From Lysobacteraceae bacterium (GTDB lineage Bacteria > Pseudomonadota > Gammaproteobacteria > Xanthomonadales > Xanthomonadaceae): a stretch of 64,000 nucleotides of DNA. Made by a program: the position numbers and the translations under genes. The DNA is taken from positions 1 through 64,000 of the forward strand of contig JAMLIV010000016.1 of NCBI GenBank assembly GCA_023954075.1, read 5' to 3'. The notes under the pieces are model-generated. The model was not told the origin of the DNA. It worked only from the letters and a program-made list of their open reading frames with translations, and did no database searches. Shown here piece by piece: positions 57,635 through 64,000 of this stretch (positions are counted from its first letter, which is position 1; each line of letters opens with the position of its first letter).

Positions 57635-58615
57635 TCATCCTCGGGCGCGCGCCTTCAGGCGAGGATGCACCGGCATCCTCGGCTCCGCGTTCACGTCGAA
57701 GTTGAGCCAGGACAGCAGCATCTGGCTGCCCAGGATGATCGGCAGGGCCGCGAGCATCACCGTGCCCGCGGTCGCGGGCGTGCCGCTTCGCACCGATTCG
57801 ACCCACTGCAGGGCACCATAGCCGGCACCCCACAGCCACAGCGCGGCACCCAACACCAGTTCGACGCTGGCGAGCGAAAAGCCGCGCACGAAGTAGTCGT
57901 ACAGCACCCGCCGCCCGGTGTTGCGCGCGTGCCCGAGAAGAAAGGGACCGATCACCCGCAGCGGGCGCAGGCTGGAAGGTTCGCCTTCATAGCGCGCCTC
58001 CATCGGAACGTCGGCAACCACCGCGCCCAGCTCGTAGAGGTGGTAGAGCAGGTCCGACTCGAAGAAATAGCGCCGCGCCACGCGCTCCAGCTCCAGCTCG
58101 CCCGCCAGCTCGCGCCGGATCGCGGTGTAGCCGTTGGTGGGATCGGCAACCTGCCAGTAGCCGCTAGACAGCTTGGTCAGGAACGACAGCACCGCGTTTC
58201 CCGCCAGGCGAACCCAGGGCATCTGCCGCACGAAGCCGATGCGGTGGAAGCGGTTGCCCTTGGCGTAATCCGCCAGGCCTGCCAGCAGGGGCGCAGCAAA
58301 GCGCGGCAGCAGCGCCGGATCCATCTGTCCGTCGCCGTCGATCTTGACGATGACTTCGGCGGGCGTGTCCAGCGCCGCCCGGTATCCAGTCATCACCGCG
58401 CCACCCACGCCCTGGTTCAGCGCGTGGCGCAGCACCTGGACGCGCGGATCGCGGCAGTTTTCCTCAATCCAGCCACCGCTGCCCTCGGGGCAGGCATCGT
58501 CCACCGCGAAGATCCAGCCCACCTCGGGGCCGATGGCCGCGATCACGTCCAGCACCTGTTCCCGCACCCGGAAACAGGGAATGACGACGGCAATGCGAGC
58601 GGGCAATGTATTCAT
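57635..58615 (-). CDS. GtrB-like family 2 glycosyltransferase
   Basis: 326 residues. N-terminal GT-A glycosyltransferase domain (about 8-230): VVIPCFRVREQVL, FAVDDACPEGSG, VIVKIDGDGQMDP, and the acceptor-side GNAVLSFLTKL and DPTNGYTAIRR. The C-terminus has two membrane helices (about 255-275, 290-312). This is the layout of bactoprenol-linked glucosyl/mannosyltransferases (GtrB, DPM1-like). The start overlaps the GtrA gene stop by 4 nt. It probably charges undecaprenyl phosphate with a sugar for the GT-C protein encoded first in the operon. Confidence 0.82.
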   Translation of the reverse strand: MNTLPARIAVVIPCFRVREQVLDVIAAIGPEVGWIFAVDDACPEGSGGWIEENCRDPRVQVLRHALNQGVGGAVMTGYRAALDTPAEVIVKIDGDGQMDPALLPRFAAPLLAGLADYAKGNRFHRIGFVRQMPWVRLAGNAVLSFLTKLSSGYWQVADPTNGYTAIRRELAGELELERVARRYFFESDLLYHLYELGAVVADVPMEARYEGEPSSLRPLRVIGPFLLGHARNTGRRVLYDYFVRGFSLASVELVLGAALWLWGAGYGALQWVESVRSGTPATAGTVMLAALPIILGSQMLLSWLNFDVNAEPRMPVHPRLKARARG

Positions 58616-58998
58616 GCGGCGCGGTAGACCCAGTGGCGGGAAATGAAGAAGCTTGCGACGGCCAGCGCGGCTTCCACCACGGGCTTGGCGATCCAGGCCG
58701 CCTGCAGGCTGAGGTTCGACGCGATGGCGGCCAGGCCGAGCGTGCTCGCCGCGGTCAGCAGCAGCCACGCCGCGAGAAAGCGAACCAGCGCCGCACGCCC
58801 CAGGCGCGATCCGGGCCCGCCGAAGGTGAAGCGGCCGTTGAGCCAGAAGCCGAGCATGGCACCGCAGACGCGGCCGATCACGTTCGCCAGCCCCAGCGCC
58901 AAGCCGGCGCGACTGAGTCCGATCGTGACGGCGGAATCGAGCACGAGCTGGACGCCGCCCATCAGCAGAAACAGCGGCACCTGGCGCAGGATGCTCAC
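58612..58998 (-). CDS. GtrA-family membrane protein (putative lipid-linked sugar flippase)
   Basis: 128 residues, four hydrophobic helices, with the GtrA-type block GAMLGFWLNGRFTFGG after helix 2 and SFFISRHWVYRAA at the end. GtrA proteins are thought to flip polyprenyl-phosphate sugars across the inner membrane. GTG start at 58998 overlaps the upstream gene's stop (GTGA), and its own stop overlaps the next start (ATGA): three tightly coupled genes. Confidence 0.85.
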   Translation of the reverse strand: MSILRQVPLFLLMGGVQLVLDSAVTIGLSRAGLALGLANVIGRVCGAMLGFWLNGRFTFGGPGSRLGRAALVRFLAAWLLLTAASTLGLAAIASNLSLQAAWIAKPVVEAALAVASFFISRHWVYRAA

Positions 58999-61022
58999 CT
59001 GCCCGCCTCCTCGGCTTCGGGCATCCGCCACCACTCGGCCGGGCCGACCGCGGAAAACCGCCGCGCGCCGGCCTGTTCGAGCGCACGCAGGCGCACTGCG
59101 CGCGTGGAATTGCGCCGCACGATCACGTCGCTGGCCCCCTCGTCGCGCAGCAGCGCGACCCAGGCGCTGCCGTCGGGCACCTCGTCGGCGAGCCGGGCGG
59201 CACGCCGGAGGTCCGGGTCGTACCAGACCGTGGTGCGCCCGCGACTGCCGGCTTCGGCGAAATAGGGGTTCGCATCGTCGAGAAAAACCACGGTGCCGGA
59301 CGGCGACCCCGCCTTTCGCAGCTGGCGCATCAGCACCCGCTCCGGCACGTAGGTCTCGAACACCGGCCGATCCGCACCAAGACGCGCAACGCTCAGCCGC
59401 ACCGCGCCCTCGCGCATCATCCACTGGGCGCTCGCCTGGAACGCCAGATTCGCCGCGCAGACCAGTACCACCACCGCCGCACCCAGGCGCGGCTGCCACC
59501 GCATCGCGGCGATTGCCGCCACCACCGTCACCAGCACCATGCCCGGAAAGGCGTAGCGCAGGTATTGCAGGGCCAGCAGCGGGACGAACAGCAGCGCGAG
59601 CGAAAGGCCCATCGCCAGCCGCGCGCCGGGCCGCACCAGTGCGAGAGCCACCGCGCCCGCCAGCGCCAGCACCGCAAAGCCGGCCGACCCCGCATAGCTC
59701 TCGTTGAAGTCGTGCGTGCGAAAGGTCATGTCCCACAGCAGCGTCGGCCCGAATCCCGTCGCCCAGCGCGCGTCGAGCATGTTCTCGGGTTTGAAATAGG
59801 GCGAATGGAACCAGCCGTTGAACAGCGGCAGGAACGGATTGCCCGCAATCACCAGCGCATAGGTATAGCTCGACCCGGCCACCAGCGCGAAGAGGAGCGC
59901 GAGCGCCGCGATGCGGCGCGCAGGGGGCCAGGGAAAACGCACCAGTGCGATGAGCAGCAGCAAGGCCGCGAGCACCGCCGCGGTCAGTTTCAGCGCGGCC
60001 AAGCCCGCCGCCAGCAGGACCACGGCCAGCCAGCCGGGCCAATCCAGCGTGCGGCGCTCCACCACCAGCGCCAGCAGCCAGGCCAGAAGCGCCGTGGTCG
60101 GAAGCTCGGTGTGCATGCTGCCCATGAGGGTGGCGGTCAGCGGGAAGCTGCAAAACAACGCGATCGCGAGCCAGCGCACCCGGGCCGGCGCATTCAGCGC
60201 CCGTCCCAGGCGCCACAGCCCGCCCGCCGCGATCGCAAGCCACATCGCGTTGACCGGCCCGCGCGCTTCCGCCCTGCCGATGAGCTGCGCCATCGCGTGC
60301 ACCACGTCCGAGGCCCAGGGTGCCAGCGCCCAGACCTGCGTCGAGGGATCGAGCAGGTAGCGGCCCTCCAGCTGGAGCTGCCAGGGCAGGCGCAGGTGGT
60401 AGGCGAGATCGTCGAACTGCAGGGTCGGAAGCCACGCCCCCGTGCTGGCCAGGCCCAGGACCAGCACGGCGAAGGCCGCCGACGCCGGCGCTTCCCGGGT
60501 CGCCCGCAACCACGCCCCGCCAAGCCGGCGGAGCGAACGCATGATCGTCCTGCGTCGAAAGAAGATCGCCGCCAGGGCCAGGCCCAGATACAGCAGGCCC
60601 CAGTGCAGCGGCAGCGGCAGCAGCCATCCGACCGCACCCGCGATCACCACCAGCCCGAGCGCGAGCTGGAGCCCTGCCGCTTCGCGCGAGCCGATTGCGC
60701 TGCCGAGCGCCAGCGCCGCGCCAGCGAGGATCAGGGTCGCGAGCGTCGGAAGCGGCCCCGCGAAGAGCACCAGGCCCAGGCCCCAGAACGCGGCCAGCGC
60801 ACCGGCCAGTGAGACGCCGAACAGGCATCGCGCGAGCCAGGCGCAGGCCAGCGCCACGGCCGCAATGCCGAGGCCCTCCAGCGCGCGCATCGACGGGAGC
60901 TGCTCCCACATCCGGTAGTGCACCACGCCGCCGGCCAGCAGCAGTGGGCCAAGCCACAGGAGGCCGCTGCCGACACTCGTTGAAAAGCGCCGCGATGCCG
61001 GGCGCAGGGAGTCGGATTCCAT
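58995..61022 (-). CDS. Polytopic GT-C-like membrane protein (putative GtrC-type glycosyltransferase)
   Basis: 675 residues with roughly 14-16 hydrophobic helices up to about residue 540 and a soluble C-terminal domain (about 545-675). A GT-C-like acidic motif may be [15 protein letters not shown] after helix 7 (about 215-230), in the first large external loop region. [18 protein letters not shown] resembles ArnT/PMT-type segments. It would transfer a polyprenyl-phosphate sugar to an acceptor in the periplasm. No family name can be given with certainty. First gene of the three-gene operon; divergent from glmU. Confidence 0.65.
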   Translation of the reverse strand: MESDSLRPASRRFSTSVGSGLLWLGPLLLAGGVVHYRMWEQLPSMRALEGLGIAAVALACAWLARCLFGVSLAGALAAFWGLGLVLFAGPLPTLATLILAGAALALGSAIGSREAAGLQLALGLVVIAGAVGWLLPLPLHWGLLYLGLALAAIFFRRRTIMRSLRRLGGAWLRATREAPASAAFAVLVLGLASTGAWLPTLQFDDLAYHLRLPWQLQLEGRYLLDPSTQVWALAPWASDVVHAMAQLIGRAEARGPVNAMWLAIAAGGLWRLGRALNAPARVRWLAIALFCSFPLTATLMGSMHTELPTTALLAWLLALVVERRTLDWPGWLAVVLLAAGLAALKLTAAVLAALLLLIALVRFPWPPARRIAALALLFALVAGSSYTYALVIAGNPFLPLFNGWFHSPYFKPENMLDARWATGFGPTLLWDMTFRTHDFNESYAGSAGFAVLALAGAVALALVRPGARLAMGLSLALLFVPLLALQYLRYAFPGMVLVTVVAAIAAMRWQPRLGAAVVVLVCAANLAFQASAQWMMREGAVRLSVARLGADRPVFETYVPERVLMRQLRKAGSPSGTVVFLDDANPYFAEAGSRGRTTVWYDPDLRRAARLADEVPDGSAWVALLRDEGASDVIVRRNSTRAVRLRALEQAGARRFSAVGPAEWWRMPEAEEAGR

Positions 61023-61051
61023 CGCGCATATGCTACACGGCCGCCCGCCGA

Positions 61052-61057
61052 TAGAAT
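61052..61057 (+). promoter_or_regulatory. Candidate -10 for glmU
   Basis: TAGAAT, 23 nt before the glmU ATG, in the 58-nt divergent spacer. The -35 at 17-nt spacing is weak. Confidence 0.4.
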
Positions 61058-61080
61058 CCGGTGCAAGAACGGGAGGATGC

Positions 61081-62445
61081 ATGAACAACGCGCTCAACGT
61101 GGTGATACTCGCCGCCGGAGAAGGCAAGCGCATGCGCTCGTCGCGGCCCAAGGTGCTGCAGCCGATCGCCGCGCGCCCGATGCTGGCGCACGTGATCGAC
61201 GCCGCGCGCGCTCTCTCGCCTGCCGCCATCCACATCGTCCACGGGCACGAAGGTGCGGCGGTCCGCGCCGCCTTTGCCGATGACGCCGACCTGCGCTGGG
61301 TGGAACAGGCGCAGCGGCTGGGCACCGGGCACGCCGTGGCCCAGGCCATGCCCGGCATCGGCGACGACGCCCGCGTGCTGGTGCTCTATGGCGATGTGCC
61401 GCTGCTGCGCGCCGAAACGCTGTCCCGCCTTCTCACGGCGCAAGGCGCACTGGCCGTACTGGTGGCCGAACTGGATGACCCGACCGGCTATGGCCGCATC
61501 GTGCGCGACGCCGAGGGCCGCGTCGCCGCCATCGTCGAGGAGCGCGACGCGGATGCGGACCAGAAGCACATCCGCACCGTCAACACCGGTCTGGTCGCCG
61601 CCGATGCCGCCGCGCTGCGGCGCTGGCTGGCGGCACTGTCCAACCACAACGCCCAGGGCGAGTACTACCTCACCGACATCTTCGCGATGGCGGCATCCGC
61701 ATTCACGCCCGCGCGCATGGTGCAGGTGTCCGACGCGCAGGAGATCGAGGGTGCCAACGATCTGTGGCAGCTCGCCCGGCTCGAACGCGCCTTCCAGCTT
61801 CGCGCCGCGCGCGCGCTGTGCGAACGGGGCGTGCGCCTGGCCGATCCGGCGCGCCTGGAGCAGCGCGGCACGGTGCGCGTCGGGCGCGAGGTCGAAATCG
61901 ATATCGACGTGGTGCTCGAAGGCCGGGTGGAACTGGGCGACGGCGTGCGCATCGGTCCTTTCACCCGCCTGCGCGACGTGACGCTCGGGCCGGGCACGCA
62001 GGTCAAGGCGCACTGCGACCTGGAAGGCGTGGTGTGCGCGGCGAACGCGCAGATCGGCCCCTACGCGCGCCTGCGCCCGGGCACGGAGCTGGCCGACGGC
62101 GCGCACGTGGGCAACTTCGTGGAGCTCAAGAACACGCGACTGGGCCCGGGCAGCAAGGCCAATCACCTGAGCTATCTGGGCGACGCCCTCGTCGGCGCGC
62201 GGGTCAACATCGGCGCGGGCACCATCACCTGCAACTACGACGGGGTGAACAAGTCGCAGACCACCATCGGCGACGACGCCTTCATCGGCTCCAACAGCGC
62301 GCTGGTGGCACCGGTGGAGGTGGGCGAAGGGGCTACCCTGGGTGCCGGCACCGTGCTCACCAAACCCGCCCCGGCCAACCACCTCACCGTGGCCCGCGCC
62401 CGCCAGACCACCATCGAAGGCTGGCAGCGGCCGAAGAAGCGCTGA
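61081..62445 (+). CDS. glmU: Bifunctional N-acetylglucosamine-1-phosphate uridyltransferase / glucosamine-1-phosphate acetyltransferase
   Basis: 454 residues, usual length. N-terminal uridyltransferase: [28 protein letters not shown], and NTGLVA. C-terminal left-handed beta-helix acetyltransferase: hexapeptide repeats from about 250, [39 protein letters not shown] and [10 protein letters not shown]. It makes UDP-GlcNAc for peptidoglycan and lipid A. ATG 61081 has GGGAGG upstream. It is followed by a repeat-rich gap. Confidence 0.98.
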   Translation: MNNALNVVILAAGEGKRMRSSRPKVLQPIAARPMLAHVIDAARALSPAAIHIVHGHEGAAVRAAFADDADLRWVEQAQRLGTGHAVAQAMPGIGDDARVLVLYGDVPLLRAETLSRLLTAQGALAVLVAELDDPTGYGRIVRDAEGRVAAIVEERDADADQKHIRTVNTGLVAADAAALRRWLAALSNHNAQGEYYLTDIFAMAASAFTPARMVQVSDAQEIEGANDLWQLARLERAFQLRAARALCERGVRLADPARLEQRGTVRVGREVEIDIDVVLEGRVELGDGVRIGPFTRLRDVTLGPGTQVKAHCDLEGVVCAANAQIGPYARLRPGTELADGAHVGNFVELKNTRLGPGSKANHLSYLGDALVGARVNIGAGTITCNYDGVNKSQTTIGDDAFIGSNSALVAPVEVGEGATLGAGTVLTKPAPANHLTVARARQTTIEGWQRPKKR

Positions 62446-62752
62446 GGGCCCCGATGCTGCGATGCAGGAGCGACCTTGGTCGCGATGGGAATGCCCGCCA
62501 GCCGGTGCCGCTTCGCAATGCACCCGACGCCTTTATCGCGGGCAAGCCCGCTCCTGCCGGGCCGCGCTGATCTCGATGTTGCAATGGATGCAGGAGCGCC
62601 CTTGGTCGCGGCCGGGATGCCCGGCCTGCTGCATCCGGAGCCCGGGCAAAAAAAAAAACCGGCAAGGCCAAAGCCTCGCCGGTTGGAAAGCGTCGCCGCA
62701 AAATCGAGGGAGGGAGGGCGGCGACGCGCTTGCGGGGTGGTGCGGCTGCGGA
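62446..62752. other. Repeat-rich gap after glmU
   Basis: Two copies of GCAGGAGCG-CCTTGGTCGCG (62464-62484 and 62590-62610), plus a GCGGGCAAGCCCGCTCCTGCC element (62538-62559), which is itself palindromic. A related word lies at 34369-34396 after rluE. No gene is visible; the right end is the phasin terminator. Confidence 0.65.
62648..62684 (-). terminator. Strong terminator for the phasin gene
   Basis: On the minus strand AACCGGCGAGGC and GCCTTGCCGGTT form a 12-bp stem (one G-U pair) around TTTG, followed by eleven T (62658-62648). It ends the phasin transcript. Confidence 0.92.
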
Positions 62753-63139
62753 TCAGGCAGCGGCCTTGGCAGCCTTGCTGGCGGCCTTGGTCACGGTCTC
62801 GCTCGCGGTCTGGAACTCGGCGCGGAACAGCTGGCCGATGGCCTCGGAGGTCTTGAGTGCCTGGCCCAGCACTTCCTGGCTGGTGGAATAGAGCTGCTCG
62901 GACGAATTCTTCACCAGGGCAACGCTCTTGGGCCAAATGTCCTTGGCACCTTCCAGGTCGGCCACGTCGCCGGCCTCGGACAGGAACTCGACCGACGACT
63001 TCAGGCCGGCCTCGGCGGACTTGAGCTGCAGGTTGACGATGCGCTCGAAGCCCTCGAACGCCAGGGTGTTGGCCTGCAGCGCCGACTGGGCGAACTGGCG
63101 GGCCACGGAAGCAAACGGGAGAGTGAACTGCGTGGACAT
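62753..63139 (-). CDS. Phasin-family protein
   Basis: 128 residues, all-helical, Ala-rich, with FASVARQFAQSALQANTLAF and FERIVNLQLKSAEAGLK typical of the phasin_2 family, and a basic Ala/Lys tail. Phasins coat polyhydroxyalkanoate granules, but some relatives occur without PHA genes. No phaC, phaZ or phaR is in the window. ATG 63139 with GAGGA upstream. A good promoter with an operator-like inverted repeat lies upstream. Confidence 0.85.
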   Translation of the reverse strand: MSTQFTLPFASVARQFAQSALQANTLAFEGFERIVNLQLKSAEAGLKSSVEFLSEAGDVADLEGAKDIWPKSVALVKNSSEQLYSTSQEVLGQALKTSEAIGQLFRAEFQTASETVTKAASKAAKAAA

Positions 63140-63175
63140 GTTCGAAATCCTCTGGGAGTGGCGGATGGTGGGCAT

Positions 63176-63204
63176 AGCCTAGCGCACAATTTTGTGCAGT
63201 GCAA
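63176..63204 (-). promoter_or_regulatory. Phasin promoter with embedded inverted repeat
   Basis: Minus strand: TTGCAC (63204-63199) and TAGGCT (63181-63176) at 17-nt spacing. The inverted repeat GCACAA/TTGTGC (63184-63189 and 63192-63197) lies inside the spacer, where a bound repressor would block polymerase. Confidence 0.55.
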
Positions 63205-63339
63205 CATCCAACAGCAAGAAGTCGCTCAATCCATGCTTGTTTTACAGATGAATCATTGTTATTGAAGGATTTTTTACAGACCCCCGAAGAATGCCGCAGC
63301 GCACTAAATGGCGCACAGAGCCGCGATCCCGGCTCCGCG

Positions 63340-63702
63340 CTACGCCGCCGGGCCGCTGTAGACGCAGCCCGAGGTACAGGTCTCGTGGATCACCACGCGC
63401 GAGAGCGGCGGCAGGGTCGGCTTGAGCTGATCCCAGATCCAGCGCGCGAGGTTCTCGCTGGTGGGGTTTTCCAGCCCCGGCACCTCGTTGAGGTAGTGGT
63501 GATCGAGCCGGTCGAACACCGGCTGGAAGGCGCGCTTGATGTCCGAGAAGTCCATCACCCACCCGGTCTGCGGCCCGGGTTCGCCACTCACGTGCAGTTC
63601 GATCAGGAAGGAGTGGCCGTGCAGGCGCGCGCACTTGTGGCCCTCGGGCACGTTGGGCAGCCGGTGCGCGGCCTCGATGTGGAAGCGTTTGAAAATGTCC
63701 AT
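63340..63702 (-). CDS. queD: 6-carboxy-5,6,7,8-tetrahydropterin synthase
   Basis: 120 residues. Zinc-binding histidines in FHIEAAHRL and LHGHSF, catalytic Cys in [11 protein letters not shown], and conserved MDFSDIK, LDHHYLN and PTSENLARW. It converts dihydroneopterin triphosphate in queuosine (7-deazaguanine tRNA) biosynthesis. No other que gene is adjacent. Its start lies 6 nt from the stop of the peptidase gene encoded upstream on the same strand. Confidence 0.96.
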   Translation of the reverse strand: MDIFKRFHIEAAHRLPNVPEGHKCARLHGHSFLIELHVSGEPGPQTGWVMDFSDIKRAFQPVFDRLDHHYLNEVPGLENPTSENLARWIWDQLKPTLPPLSRVVIHETCTSGCVYSGPAA

Positions 63703-63708
63703 GGCCGA

Positions 63709-64000
<292 letters not shown>

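Noticed and set aside
62648-62658. A11 run as a possible assembly or frameshift artefact
   Set aside because: It lies outside coding sequence and directly abuts a 12-bp stem, so it is the U-tract of the phasin terminator.

Overview
The window is a stretch of GC-rich gammaproteobacterial chromosome, most likely from the Xanthomonadales (Lysobacteraceae/Xanthomonadaceae and relatives). The evidence is the gene set (sucA-sucB-lpd, ybeZ-ybeY-corC, a type IV pilus PilH regulator, a valine-catabolic mmsA operon, and an atpIBEFHAGDC operon near glmU), the very high GC, a secreted protein with an IFSDGFEG-type motif, and several families of short palindromic intergenic repeats. Family placement is an inference from these features; no alignment was run.

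Layout. 1-3.1 kb: phoH (partial), ybeY, corC and a DUF4105/Lnb-like membrane protein in the slot where many gammaproteobacteria carry lnt. 3.4-9.0 kb: the 2-oxoglutarate dehydrogenase complex. 9.0-10.6 kb: an AcuI/YhdH oxidoreductase and pilH. 10.6-15.5 kb (minus): a valine/branched-chain catabolic operon (mmsA, acyl-CoA dehydrogenase, 3-hydroxyisobutyryl-CoA hydrolase, mmsB). 15.7-17.4 kb (minus): purE-purK. 17.5-19.9 kb: a Trm112-family protein and a DUF1631 protein. 20.3-28.3 kb (minus): one giant secreted modular protein of about 2,670 residues. 29-34 kb: purD, NfeD-SPFH pair, an ABC exporter, rluE. 34.5-37.1 kb: two alpha/beta hydrolases. 37.3-39.2 kb (minus): glmS.

39.3-49.9 kb is the most unusual region. 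It holds a periplasmic adaptor, one MacB-type ATPase, four MacB/FtsX-type permeases arranged as two tandem heterologous pairs, a Phd/VapC-like toxin-antitoxin pair, a sigma-54-dependent response regulator and a histidine kinase, all on one strand. A good -24/-12 (sigma-54) promoter candidate lies directly in front of the adaptor gene. The regulator therefore probably activates the exporter operon encoded upstream of it, and a perfect inverted repeat in front of the antitoxin gives the 3' half its own probable promoter-operator.

50.0-57.6 kb: complete ATP synthase operon with a sigma-70-like promoter and a terminator. It is interrupted by GGGATT-type inverted repeats between atpA-atpG and atpD-atpC, and by a perfect 28-bp palindrome across the atpD stop codon. 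57.6-61.0 kb (minus): a GtrA/GtrB/GtrC-like glycosylation module. 61.1-62.4 kb: glmU. 62.7-64 kb (minus): a phasin, queD and the C-terminus of an S9 (dipeptidyl peptidase IV-like) peptidase that runs off the right edge. I see no tRNA, rRNA, insertion sequence or CRISPR array.
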